NCBI RefSeq assembly: GCF_042683665.1
Contig: NZ_JBHUOO010000008.1
From: Leeuwenhoekiella polynyae
GTDB lineage: Bacteria; Bacteroidota; Bacteroidia; Flavobacteriales; Flavobacteriaceae
Reading direction: 5' to 3' (one strand)
DNA length: 64,000 nucleotides
The notes beneath the pieces were generated by a model. That model was not told where the DNA came from and did not search any database. It saw only the letters and a list, made by a program, of their open reading frames with translations. Of the stretch, positions 33,644 through 42,853 are shown one piece after another. Position numbers and translations under genes: made by a program. Positions within the stretch are counted from its first letter, which is position 1. The number at the start of each line of letters is the position of its first letter.

Positions 33644-36600
33644 ATGAAACAAAAATTATTGCATTTAGTACTGCCAATATTTTTTCTGTGCATGCAAGGT
33701 ATACACGCTCAGGAACAAGTGGTGACGGGAACAATTTTAGATACGGAAACTGGCACACCTATTCCCGGGGTTACCGTTGTAGTGAAGGGAACCAGTAACG
33801 GAACCGTATCAGATTTTGATGGGAATTACAGCATTGAGGCTTCTACTGATTCTGAGTTGATCTTCTCCATGATTGGATTTACAACTCAGGAAATTGCCAT
33901 TAACGGTAAGAACAAATTAGACGTATCACTTGCAGTAAGCACAGAAGCCCTTAGCGAAGTAGTAATTACTGCTTTAGGTATAAAAAGAGAAACCAAAGCT
34001 CTTGGTTATGCCATGACCGAAGTAGAAGGTGAAGAACTAGCTAAAACCAATACCGTAAATCCAGTACAGGCTTTACAAGGAAAGGTAGCTGGTGTAAGTA
34101 TTGGGGCTTCTGATGGAGGATTATTTGGTAATTCTAAAATCCAAATAAGAGGAGTTTCATCATTGAATTCTAGCAACAACCAGCCAATTTTTGTTATTGA
34201 TGGTGTTATTCTTGACAATAACGTTTCTAACAACAGTGCAGACTGGTCAAATTCGGCTAATGATTACGGAAATATTCTGAAGAACTTAAATCCCGATGAT
34301 TACAAAACAGTTTCGGTTCTTAAAGGTGCAGCTGCTACTGCACTATACGGTTCTCGTGGTATTAACGGTGTAATTCTTATTGAAACAAAAGATGGCTCTA
34401 GTGCTCGTGGAATAGGAGTTTCGGTTAAACAATCTATAGGTATAGACTACGTTTACAATACGCCAGATTTACAAAATGAATTTGGACCAGGAACCCTTGC
34501 TGGTTATGTAGATTATGGTAATCAAGATGCAAATAATAACTATTATCGTTTTGACACCAATCAATTTTATTACAATGAAGATGGTCAACGTACACTAATT
34601 AACCATGCAGGCGGGGGCTTAAGTTATGGACCTCGTTTTGACGGAGACTTGATTGAAGATTATGACGGAAGTTTAATTCCTTATGTTGCTAGAAAGAATA
34701 ACATGAAAAATGCCTATGACATGGGGATTAACAGCAACACTGCATTTTCTGTAAGTGGGGGTAATGAAAAAGGAAACTTTTATCTTTCTGATTCTTACAA
34801 CAAAAGAACAGGTACTTTACCAAACAATAGCTTTGAGAGAAATGCATTCTCTTTTAAAGCATCTTATAATTTAACATCTTGGTTAAAAGCAAGCGCAGCT
34901 ATTTCTTACACACAATCTAATTCACAGAATGCGCAAGATGCGATCTCTCAAAACTTTTTTGAAGGAGGTTTTGAAAGAACCTATAATACTGAGAAATATA
35001 CACAGCAAAGATTTTGGCAAGCATCTCACGGAGGTGTACCCAGTTCTGACTATGGTGATGAATTTGCGTTCGCTCCAAACAGAAGCTTATGGTTTAGCTA
35101 CAATACACTAAATGATCAAAATAAAGAAACTGTAACCAGACCTATTATCACATTAACAGCAGATCCAATAGATTGGTTAACCATAACAGCACAAGTAAGC
35201 GCTAATGATTATACTACAAAATACGAATCTAAATCATTAGGAAGTGGGTATGCTAATGAAGGCGGTCAATATGTTTTAAATCATTCTAAAGATTTGACCA
35301 GAAATGGAAAATTGACATTAAACTTTCATAAAAATATAAACCAAGACATAACATCTAATTTATTAGTTGGTGCCGAAATATGGGATCAGGAAAAATCATT
35401 TAGCGATGTGAGAACCGATGGAGGTTTGATCGTTCCTGGAAGATTTTTTATGGATAATTCAAAAAGAAATCTAATTTCTGATGCGGGAATCTTTGGTACA
35501 AAACAGATAAATTCATTATATTTTCTATCTAGTTTTGGCTACAAAGATCAACTATTCTTAGACATAACGGGTAGAAATGACTGGTCTTCGGCATTAGTTT
35601 ATACGGATGGTTCAGGTACTAATTCTTATTTTTATCCATCAGTTTCAACATCTTGGTTAACAAGCGAAACTTTTAATCTTCCAAGCTGGATAACTTTTAG
35701 CAAATTGCGTGCATCTTGGGCTCAAGTAGGTAGCGATACAGATCCATATGCTATTAATAACGGATATAGCATCAACAACTACGAGATGGCAGGTGGAGAT
35801 TTTATCTATAATAACGGAGTTTCAACAACTCTAGTAGATAATAAAATTCAGCCTGAGCGTAAAAACTCTTTTGAAGTTGGAATGGATACTCGATTATTCA
35901 GCAATCGCTTAGGTTTTGATTTTGCATACTATAATGAAACTATTAAAAATCAGATTGGTTCTGTGCCAATTCCTGAAGAATCGGGATATGGTAATTTATT
36001 TACAAACATTGGAACATTAAGCAACTACGGTGTCGAATTGACTGTTTATGGAAGTCCTGTTAAAACTCAAAACTTTGAGTGGAATACAACCTTTAATTAT
36101 TGGAATAACACCACAAAAGTAAAGGACTTACACGAAGACTACGGTGAGTTCAAAAAGTTAGGTGGTGATGTTGACTACGGTAACTTTAGGGTAGGCTCTG
36201 TTGCATTTGAAGGTGGCGAATATGGGGTATTAATGTCTGACAGTGCTATAAAAAGATGGCAATCTACAGATGCAAATGGTAACCCCATCGAAGATCCAAG
36301 AAACGGGATGAAATTATTAACTTATAGTGATTCTCGTCGCGGTGCTTATTACCAGCGCAGCGGTACTGTAGAAAAAGTAGGTAAAGTACAACCTGATTTT
36401 GAAGGATCTTTACTCAATGAATTTAATTATAAAGGTATTACTCTTTCTGTATTGCTTGATGCACGATTTGGTGGCAACATTGCATCTTACTCTAGCAAAT
36501 ATGGTACAGCTTATGGTTATTTAGATGCATCTTTAAGAGGTCGTGCTCCAGAATATGGCGGCGTAACCTGGACTTCACAATATGCCGATATTGCAAACAG

Positions 36601-37057
36601 AACCTATTCTGACGGTATAATACCTGAGGGTATTTTTCAAGAAGGCCAAACTGTTACCGCTCCCAATGGAAGCTCTGTTGATGTAGGAGGTATGACTTAT
36701 CAAGAAGCTTACGAACAAGGTTACGTTGAGCCTACTCACGCTAGTTTCTACCATTACTTCACAAATGCTTGGAGTTCCGGGGTTGTAAATGACGACTGGT
36801 TTAGTGAAGTTAAATATATTGCTTTGCGTAACATTTCATTAGGATACAACCTACCTAAGAGCATTAGTGATAAACTCAACGCACGTAACTTATATATAGG
36901 TATAAATGCCAGAAATCTTGGTTATCTATATAACTCTTTACCAAACAATATAAATCCAGAGAGTTTTAGAGGTACAGCAAGCTCAGACTCATTTAGAGAA
37001 CGATCCTTTGCACCGTACACTGCAAATTACACCATGACTATCTCTTTAGATTTTTAA
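33644..37057 (+). CDS. SusC/RagA family TonB-linked outer membrane protein
   Basis: 1137 residues. Signal peptide (about 1-22, ending GIHAQ), a carboxypeptidase-regulatory-like domain (about 25-95: VVTGTILDTETGTPIPGVTV), the plug domain (ITALGIKRETKALGYAM, then PVQALQGKVAGVSI and FVIDGVILDN), and a long beta-barrel ending in aromatic F (TISLDF). It forms the outer-membrane channel that imports oligomeric nutrients bound by the SusD-like lipoprotein encoded 13 nt downstream. The substrate is not shown by sequence. Confidence 0.95.
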   Translation: MKQKLLHLVLPIFFLCMQGIHAQEQVVTGTILDTETGTPIPGVTVVVKGTSNGTVSDFDGNYSIEASTDSELIFSMIGFTTQEIAINGKNKLDVSLAVSTEALSEVVITALGIKRETKALGYAMTEVEGEELAKTNTVNPVQALQGKVAGVSIGASDGGLFGNSKIQIRGVSSLNSSNNQPIFVIDGVILDNNVSNNSADWSNSANDYGNILKNLNPDDYKTVSVLKGAAATALYGSRGINGVILIETKDGSSARGIGVSVKQSIGIDYVYNTPDLQNEFGPGTLAGYVDYGNQDANNNYYRFDTNQFYYNEDGQRTLINHAGGGLSYGPRFDGDLIEDYDGSLIPYVARKNNMKNAYDMGINSNTAFSVSGGNEKGNFYLSDSYNKRTGTLPNNSFERNAFSFKASYNLTSWLKASAAISYTQSNSQNAQDAISQNFFEGGFERTYNTEKYTQQRFWQASHGGVPSSDYGDEFAFAPNRSLWFSYNTLNDQNKETVTRPIITLTADPIDWLTITAQVSANDYTTKYESKSLGSGYANEGGQYVLNHSKDLTRNGKLTLNFHKNINQDITSNLLVGAEIWDQEKSFSDVRTDGGLIVPGRFFMDNSKRNLISDAGIFGTKQINSLYFLSSFGYKDQLFLDITGRNDWSSALVYTDGSGTNSYFYPSVSTSWLTSETFNLPSWITFSKLRASWAQVGSDTDPYAINNGYSINNYEMAGGDFIYNNGVSTTLVDNKIQPERKNSFEVGMDTRLFSNRLGFDFAYYNETIKNQIGSVPIPEESGYGNLFTNIGTLSNYGVELTVYGSPVKTQNFEWNTTFNYWNNTTKVKDLHEDYGEFKKLGGDVDYGNFRVGSVAFEGGEYGVLMSDSAIKRWQSTDANGNPIEDPRNGMKLLTYSDSRRGAYYQRSGTVEKVGKVQPDFEGSLLNEFNYKGITLSVLLDARFGGNIASYSSKYGTAYGYLDASLRGRAPEYGGVTWTSQYADIANRTYSDGIIPEGIFQEGQTVTAPNGSSVDVGGMTYQEAYEQGYVEPTHASFYHYFTNAWSSGVVNDDWFSEVKYIALRNISLGYNLPKSISDKLNARNLYIGINARNLGYLYNSLPNNINPESFRGTASSDSFRERSFAPYTANYTMTISLDF

Positions 37058-37070
37058 AAAAAAGACTAAA

Positions 37071-38930
37071 ATGAAAAAAAATATAACTCCATTACTAATT
37101 TTGCTAATGATCTTTGCTGCAAGCTGCGATAAAGATGATTTTGCAGAATTAAACAGTGACCCTTCTTCACTTTCAGAGCCAGATTTAAGATTTTCTATGA
37201 CTAAATCTATAGAGCAAATGTATGGCAACGACTATACGATTTGGTTCTATAATAATTTTGACTATATATATCCTTGGACTCAAGTAGCTACTGCTGCAGC
37301 TGGAGGAGGAAATAGTGAAGCTGTAGTCGAGATGGGCGAAGTGGGAACTCAAAACATATACAATGCTCTTATTCCAAATACAAGAGATATAAGAGCTCGT
37401 ATTGATGCTATGAGTGAATCAGAGCAGGAAGCTAGAAAAGCTCTCAGAGCCATGACATTCCCAATTCAGATACAACCTGCTATAACCATAACAGACCTTT
37501 ACGGCTCGATGGTTTATTCAGAAGCTGGTCTTGCACCATATACAACGCCCGCTCTGCTTACACCTAAATATGATACTCAAGAAGAGTTATTTAATATCTG
37601 GTTAGACGAGCTTGATGCAGCTATTGAAGATTTATCAGCAGCAAATCAATTTGAGATAGGGGATCAAGATCTTATTTACAACGGTGACTACTTGAAATGG
37701 GCTAAGTTTTGTAATCTTCTCAAACTAAAAATAGCTGTCCGAATGATCAACACAGATTTTTCACGAGCTATTTCTATAGCAGAAGAAGTCGCAAACTCAC
37801 CGGTTGGCTATATGGATGATGTAAGCGAAGACTTCATTTATAAACGCGGTATCAATTATAGAGGTACAGGTAACCCTATGGGAGTTGGAGCAGGATCTAT
37901 AGAACTTATAGATTTTATGGCTGAAAATAAAGATCCAAGGCTGAAAGTTCTTTTTGATAAAAACTCATTTAATGGCGAGGTAGTTCAAGCATTTATAGAT
38001 GCAGAACAAGAATTACCACCTTATGTTGAGCAATATGTGATGCTTGATAGCGATGGCAATTTTGAAGGCTGGTCTGGTCCTGGAGAACCTTGGGTGAGGT
38101 ATTTTGGAGTACCGCTATCTCCTGATGCTGTTTTTAAAGCTGAAAATAATATCTATTTTAATCAAAATATTAACAATAGAATTAATATAGACGGAGTTGA
38201 AAAAGCATATGCTTCAACTTCTAATTTTGCTGAACGCATTACACGTACTGGAATTAATTTTACATATCCTACTAAGCCAGGTGGTCGTGTGATTCAGCGT
38301 ACAGATAATTTTCCTCCACTACAAGTTATTTTGGGGTCTTCAGCTGAAACAAATTTATATTTAGCAGAATTCAAATTACTAGGAGCTTCTTTGCCTGATG
38401 ATGCTCAAGGTTACTTCAATAAAGGTGTTCGCTATTCTGCTTTACGCTTAGACATGTTAGCAGAGAATAACGGTTTCCCCTATTATGATGAAGATCCTGT
38501 TTATAATGATGCAACACTTTCGCAGGCAGGAGCTACCAAATTGAAAGATGGAGAAATTGATAATCTATTGAGTCAGCCAGCTTACGATCTAAATAGTGAT
38601 GGTTTAGAAAAAGTATATATTCAGCAATACATTAACTTTGCAGTTACTCCGGGAGATTTATGGACAACAGTACGTCGATCAGGAATCCCTAAAGCTTCTA
38701 GTGAATACTTGCCTAGAGATCCATTCTTAGCAGGAGGTTCTCCATTAACCGTTCCTCGTCGTTTTACAGTAAGAACACCTACTGAAGACAATAAAAACTT
38801 TGAGAATATGAGTGAGGCTTACAAGCAACAAGGCTTTACAACAGGCTCAAATGTGCCTCAAGTTTTAAATGCAGAACGCTTATGGTTTGACAAAGCAAAC
38901 CCGAACTATGGAGCAGGACCTAAACAATAG
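37071..38930 (+). CDS. SusD/RagB family nutrient-binding lipoprotein
   Basis: 619 residues. Signal peptide with lipobox AASC (Cys at about residue 19), then a largely helical TPR-like SusD domain. Conserved points include ELNSDPSSLSEPDL near the N-terminus and YLKWAKFCNLLKLKIAVRM. It looks closer to the SusD-like group 2 (long, less carbohydrate-specific) than to classic SusD. It caps the SusC barrel at the cell surface and binds substrate. A transcription terminator follows, before the hydrolase gene. Confidence 0.9.
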   Translation: MKKNITPLLILLMIFAASCDKDDFAELNSDPSSLSEPDLRFSMTKSIEQMYGNDYTIWFYNNFDYIYPWTQVATAAAGGGNSEAVVEMGEVGTQNIYNALIPNTRDIRARIDAMSESEQEARKALRAMTFPIQIQPAITITDLYGSMVYSEAGLAPYTTPALLTPKYDTQEELFNIWLDELDAAIEDLSAANQFEIGDQDLIYNGDYLKWAKFCNLLKLKIAVRMINTDFSRAISIAEEVANSPVGYMDDVSEDFIYKRGINYRGTGNPMGVGAGSIELIDFMAENKDPRLKVLFDKNSFNGEVVQAFIDAEQELPPYVEQYVMLDSDGNFEGWSGPGEPWVRYFGVPLSPDAVFKAENNIYFNQNINNRINIDGVEKAYASTSNFAERITRTGINFTYPTKPGGRVIQRTDNFPPLQVILGSSAETNLYLAEFKLLGASLPDDAQGYFNKGVRYSALRLDMLAENNGFPYYDEDPVYNDATLSQAGATKLKDGEIDNLLSQPAYDLNSDGLEKVYIQQYINFAVTPGDLWTTVRRSGIPKASSEYLPRDPFLAGGSPLTVPRRFTVRTPTEDNKNFENMSEAYKQQGFTTGSNVPQVLNAERLWFDKANPNYGAGPKQ

Positions 38931-38948
38931 GTCATAAATACTAAATCT

Positions 38949-38979
38949 AACGGGTCATTTAACGATGACCCGTTTTTTT
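38949..38979 (+). terminator. Terminator between susD and the hydrolase gene
   Basis: AACGGGTCAT-TTAACG-ATGACCCGTTTTTTT: a 10-bp stem followed by seven T. It lies within the apparent operon and may reduce read-through into the downstream hydrolase gene. Confidence 0.8.
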
Positions 38980-38997
38980 AATTTAAACACTTACCTA

Positions 38998-41577
38998 ATG
39001 AAATTTAACTGGCTTTTATACAGTTTGCTTGCTTTAACCTCTTTTTCATTTGCTCAAACTAAGCAAGGAAATATTGTTCAATATTTTGGAAAAGAAAAAG
39101 TAGAAGATGTTAGCGAAGGAACCATACTCCATTTATTTACTGAAGGTCTCATTTTAAAGAAAAAAGGATTCTCTTTTAGTAATGACGCAGTTTCAAGTAA
39201 TCCTGTTTTCGCAGAAATACTCAATAAAAAATTAACTACATCAATACAAGAAATTAAAATAACAGATTCTTTTTCTGGAGAAACTCTTGAGTGGGAGCCC
39301 TTAAAAACACAGGATAAAAACGAGTTTAACGATCGTGGTTTACGCTCAGGATATTTATATCTTGAGTATAATTCAAAAATTGAACAAACCATACTTTTTG
39401 AGGCTTCAGGTCACACAAATGTTTTAATTAACGGGCTTCCTCACGAAGGCGATCATTATGACTTTGGGTGGAATTTGATTCCTGTAAAACTTAACAAAGG
39501 TAAAAACGAATTTATACTTTCTGGAGGACGGTTTGCAACCATGCGTGCCAGACTCTTAAAAGCTGACCATCCTTTTCAATTCACAAAAAGAGATCTTACA
39601 CTTCCAGACCTTTTATTAGAAGAGTCTAAGCCAGTATATGGTGCAATTCGAGTAATGAACACAACAGATAAATGGTTTAAAAACGGAAAGATTCATGTAA
39701 AAATAGAAGATACTGAAATTACGACTCCGGTTCCTAATATATCCCCTCTTATCGTTAGAAAGGTTCCATTCAAAATAGCAACGCCAGATGGTTTAGTTGA
39801 TCAAGAAACCGTAAATGCTTATATAACACTACTTGATAAATCTGGAAAAATACTAAGTACAGACACCTTAGAACTCGTAGTAAAATCAAAGTACAAACAT
39901 CACAAAAACACCTTTATAAGTCACATAGATGGGAGTGTACAATATTACAGCGTAGCTCCTTCTCTTAACAAAGACTCACCTAATCAAGCTTTATTTTTCT
40001 CTGTTCACGGAGCTTCTGTAGAAGCTGTAAACCAAGCAAATGCTTACAAACAAAAAGACTGGGGACATTTAGTAGCACCTACAAACCGCAGACCCTATGG
40101 TTTTGCGTGGGAAGACTGGGGAAGACTTGACGCTTTAGAAGTTCTTGATGAAGCCGAAAAATTGTTTAATACAGATAAACAACACACCTATTTAACAGGC
40201 CATTCTATGGGTGGTCATGGTACTTGGTATCTTGGCGCGACGTATCCAGACCGTTTTGCAGCAATTGCTCCTTGTGCTGGTTACCCTGATCTGCTGCTAT
40301 ACCGCAACAATTCTATTGAACGTATGAAAGAAATGCCTACTGAAAATTTCGATAGGTTTGGTATAACAAAAGATGAGTTTTTAAAGAAAGTGACTCTATC
40401 TTTTGACAATGATACAGATGCACTTTTAGATTCTATTATTCGTAGAGCCGGCAATCCAAGCCGCACACTAAAATTAAAACGCAACTACCTGCACTATGGG
40501 GTTTATATTTTACACGGAGAAAAAGACAATGTTGTTCCAACTTCAATTGCAAGAGATATGCGAGAAACTCTAGGGAAATTTCATAATGATTTTGCGTATT
40601 ACGAATATCCAGATGGCCAGCATTGGTATGGCGATGAGAGTGTAGATTATCCATTGCTTTTTGATTTTTTTAAAGCCCGAAAAATTAAAGCTCCAGAAGA
40701 CATCGATGAGATTGAGTTTTCAACTGGATCCCCCGGAGTTTCTGCTAGTTCTAATTATGTGAGTATTTTTCAGCAGAAAAAACCCTTTGAAATAAGTTCG
40801 TTTCAATTGAAAAAAGAAAAAGGTAAACTAGATATTAATACAGTAAATACTGCTTTATTAAAATTAGATTTACAGGATGCTGCAATTACAAATGATACTT
40901 TATTGATAGACAACCAGCAACTGGTAATCGCATCTAAAGAAACAGTTTATTTAGAGAAAAAATCTAAACAATGGACTATTACAAAAGCCCCAAAAACTTC
41001 TGAAAAAAATCCCCACAGAAATGGCGGATTCAAAGACGCCTTTAGAAAAAAAATGGTATTTGTATACGCTTCAAATGGATCTCAAGAAGAAAACGACTGG
41101 TATTATAATCGTGCTAAATTTGATGCTGAAAAGTTCTGGTATCGTGCAAATGGTTCGGTAGAGATTATAAGGGATCGCGATTTTGAACTTAGTAATTATC
41201 CAAATCAAAATATAGTTATGTATGGAAATAAAAATAATAATAGTTCTTGGAACAAGATTTTGAAATTCTGCCCCATACAAGTAAGTAATAATTTAATAAA
41301 AGTGGGATCTAAAAAACTTGAAGGAGATCAATGGGGTGCTCTTTTTATTTATCCTCGAGATGATAGTGATACAGCAAGTGTAGGGGTCGTTACTGCAACG
41401 GGAATAAAAGGGATGAAAGGCGCTTATGCAAATGATTATTTAGAAAATGGAACGACTTTTCCAGATGTATTGATTTTTGACGACACAATGATGAAGTCTG
41501 GTATTTCAGGCGTGAAATCCAGTGGTTTCTTTGGTAATGACTGGTCTGTTGAAGAAGGTGACTTTATCTGGAGATAG
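38998..41577 (+). CDS. Secreted alpha/beta-hydrolase (esterase/peptidase S9-like)
   Basis: 859 residues from the ATG at 38998. A more upstream ATG (38965) lies inside the terminator hairpin and is rejected. Signal peptide (about 1-20, ending SFAQ). The N-terminal ~300 residues look beta-rich. The catalytic domain has the serine nucleophile in TGHSMGGHGTWYLG, an Asp in HGEKDNVVP and a His in PDGQHWYGDE: a complete Ser-Asp-His triad. A C-terminal ~260-residue region has no recognised family. It resembles Bacteroidetes prolyl-oligopeptidase/esterase-type proteins coupled to SusCD pairs and probably cleaves the polymer or ester imported by them; peptidase versus esterase is undecided. Confidence 0.82.
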   Translation: MKFNWLLYSLLALTSFSFAQTKQGNIVQYFGKEKVEDVSEGTILHLFTEGLILKKKGFSFSNDAVSSNPVFAEILNKKLTTSIQEIKITDSFSGETLEWEPLKTQDKNEFNDRGLRSGYLYLEYNSKIEQTILFEASGHTNVLINGLPHEGDHYDFGWNLIPVKLNKGKNEFILSGGRFATMRARLLKADHPFQFTKRDLTLPDLLLEESKPVYGAIRVMNTTDKWFKNGKIHVKIEDTEITTPVPNISPLIVRKVPFKIATPDGLVDQETVNAYITLLDKSGKILSTDTLELVVKSKYKHHKNTFISHIDGSVQYYSVAPSLNKDSPNQALFFSVHGASVEAVNQANAYKQKDWGHLVAPTNRRPYGFAWEDWGRLDALEVLDEAEKLFNTDKQHTYLTGHSMGGHGTWYLGATYPDRFAAIAPCAGYPDLLLYRNNSIERMKEMPTENFDRFGITKDEFLKKVTLSFDNDTDALLDSIIRRAGNPSRTLKLKRNYLHYGVYILHGEKDNVVPTSIARDMRETLGKFHNDFAYYEYPDGQHWYGDESVDYPLLFDFFKARKIKAPEDIDEIEFSTGSPGVSASSNYVSIFQQKKPFEISSFQLKKEKGKLDINTVNTALLKLDLQDAAITNDTLLIDNQQLVIASKETVYLEKKSKQWTITKAPKTSEKNPHRNGGFKDAFRKKMVFVYASNGSQEENDWYYNRAKFDAEKFWYRANGSVEIIRDRDFELSNYPNQNIVMYGNKNNNSSWNKILKFCPIQVSNNLIKVGSKKLEGDQWGALFIYPRDDSDTASVGVVTATGIKGMKGAYANDYLENGTTFPDVLIFDDTMMKSGISGVKSSGFFGNDWSVEEGDFIWR

Positions 41578-41585
41578 TTAAGTTT

Positions 41586-41630
41586 AAAAGCTGAGTTCAA
41601 TAAAAAATATCATAATTGAACTCAGCTTTT
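41586..41630. terminator. Bidirectional terminator between hydrolase gene and greA
   Basis: AAAAGCTGAGTTCAAT and ATTGAACTCAGCTTTT form a 16-bp perfect stem with a 13-nt AT loop between the convergent genes. Confidence 0.85.
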
Positions 41631-41649
41631 AATATCAAAATCAACAGTA

Positions 41650-42126
41650 TTACGTTCTGCTTATTTCAAGAATATCAAACTTCATCGTACCATTAGGCAC
41701 ACTTACCTCTGCGACTTCGCCTACTTTTTTTCCTAATAAGCCTTTTCCTATGGGAGAATCTACAGAGATTTTTCCGCTTTTCAAATCAGCTTCACTTTGC
41801 GCAACCAACTTATAGGTCATTTCCTGACCGTTAGTCTGGTTTTTAATTTTTACTGTAGAGTGGACCAGCGCTTTTGAAGTGTCTAATTGCGACTCATCAA
41901 TAATACGTGCATTTGACACGATCTCTTCCATTTTAGAGATACGCATCTCTAGCATTCCCTGAGCTTCTTTTGCAGCATCGTATTCTGCATTCTCACTCAA
42001 ATCCCCTTTATCACGAGCCTCTGCAATAGCTTGCGAAGCCTTAGGACGCTCAACATCTTTTAACTGATTGAGTTCGTCTTTTAATTTTTTTAGTCCTTCT
42101 GCGGTATAGTATGATACTTTACTCAT
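41650..42126 (-). CDS. greA: Transcription elongation factor GreA
   Basis: 158 residues. It rescues backtracked RNA polymerase by stimulating cleavage of the nascent RNA. An N-terminal coiled coil (about 10-75) has the acidic tip in ARDKGDLSENAEYDAAKEAQG, and the C-terminal FKBP-like domain includes SPIGKGLLGKKVGE. Single gene with a long structured leader (see 42178-42246). Confidence 0.96.
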   Translation of the reverse strand: MSKVSYYTAEGLKKLKDELNQLKDVERPKASQAIAEARDKGDLSENAEYDAAKEAQGMLEMRISKMEEIVSNARIIDESQLDTSKALVHSTVKIKNQTNGQEMTYKLVAQSEADLKSGKISVDSPIGKGLLGKKVGEVAEVSVPNGTMKFDILEISRT

Positions 42127-42177
42127 AACTTCGTTTATTTATGCACAATGCGATGTATGTAATTATCGTTTAACAAT

Positions 42178-42246
42178 TGTGTTTATACTATGGTAAAGTC
42201 TTACCCTGATATATAAACACAAAAAATCCCATTAATTAACGGGATT
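42178..42246 (-). promoter_or_regulatory. Structured RNA leader upstream of greA
   Basis: On the minus strand the region first forms AATCCC-GTTAATTAAT-GGGATT followed by a T tract, a terminator-like hairpin (42221-42246). It then forms a nested stem: TGTGTTTATA and TATAAACACA (42178-42187 and 42212-42221, perfect 10 bp) enclosing GGTAA-GACT-TTACC. The U-tract borders the outer stem, so the two could be alternatives. It is either an attenuator for greA or a small independent RNA. Confidence 0.4.
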
Positions 42247-42274
42247 AAGTGTTGCTAATATACGAATTTATTAA

Positions 42275-42748
42275 TTGTTACTCCTAAAATCTTATAAATT
42301 GACAATCTCATCTGTTACTAAAATCCTAAAAAGAGGACTATTAACCGCTTTATTCTGCACGCTGACATTTTCGTGTAGTTCTGACGATAACCGCATCAAC
42401 AACCCTAATGTTAATCCTATCTCATTCTCTATTAATTTAAACACAAACTTCCCAGAATATAGCCAGTTACAATTTCCTGGAAATGCTATTTATGTTGCTA
42501 ATGCAGGCATACGCGGTGTTTTTGTGATAAATACGGGTTCTTCTATACGCGCCTGGGAAGCAACCGACCCCAATCACGTGCCCAATGCTTGTTCTACAAT
42601 GAATTTAAATGGAGTAGAAGCAACCTGCTCTTGTGAAGACAACACGTACACCTTGTACACTGGTCAGGACACCAGCCAGGAATTATCTTACACACTTATT
42701 GAATACCGGGTTTCACAAAATGAAAATAATATAATTATTTCAAATTAA
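42275..42748 (+). CDS. Rieske-like lipoprotein
   Basis: 157 residues if translated from a TTG at 42275; a TTG at 42299 is an alternative and there is no in-frame ATG before the signal. The signal peptide ends in the lipobox TFSC (Cys about 34) followed by SSDD. The later part contains DPNHVPNACSTMNLNGVEATCSC (in two pieces), with paired His/Cys residues as in Rieske-type 2Fe-2S proteins, though the canonical CxH...CxxH is not exact. Homologous lipoproteins occur next to greA in other Flavobacteria, as far as I recall. Function unknown. Confidence 0.6.
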   Translation: MLLLKSYKLTISSVTKILKRGLLTALFCTLTFSCSSDDNRINNPNVNPISFSINLNTNFPEYSQLQFPGNAIYVANAGIRGVFVINTGSSIRAWEATDPNHVPNACSTMNLNGVEATCSCEDNTYTLYTGQDTSQELSYTLIEYRVSQNENNIIISN

Positions 42749-42772
42749 ATATTCACTAGCCGTCTCCGTTAA

Positions 42773-42808
42773 GAGTATTTAAAAAATAGTTCTCGATTAT
42801 TGAATAAA
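42773..42808 (+). repeat. Dispersed palindromic repeat, copy D
   Basis: AGTATT, then CTCGATTATTGAA (42792-42804) and TAAAA, between the Rieske-like gene and the TonB receptor terminator. Same family as copies A-C and E. Confidence 0.55.
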
Positions 42809-42834
42809 AAAAGCCGGCAAATGCCGGCTTTAAA
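42805..42834 (-). terminator. Terminator of the TPP-regulated TonB receptor gene
   Basis: The minus strand reads AAAGCCGGC-ATTT-GCCGGCTTTTTTT: a 9-bp stem with a T tract, 20 nt after the receptor stop. Confidence 0.85.
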
Positions 42835-42853
42835 GATTGCCTCCCAAGGTTCC

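Noticed and set aside
38965..38997. Upstream ATG start for the secreted hydrolase
   Set aside because: It lies in the stem of a terminator hairpin; the signal peptide begins at the ATG at 38998.
33293..41650. Transposase or integrase bordering the SusCD locus
   Set aside because: No such gene or terminal inverted repeat is visible at the borders, so the proposed insertion rests on synteny only.
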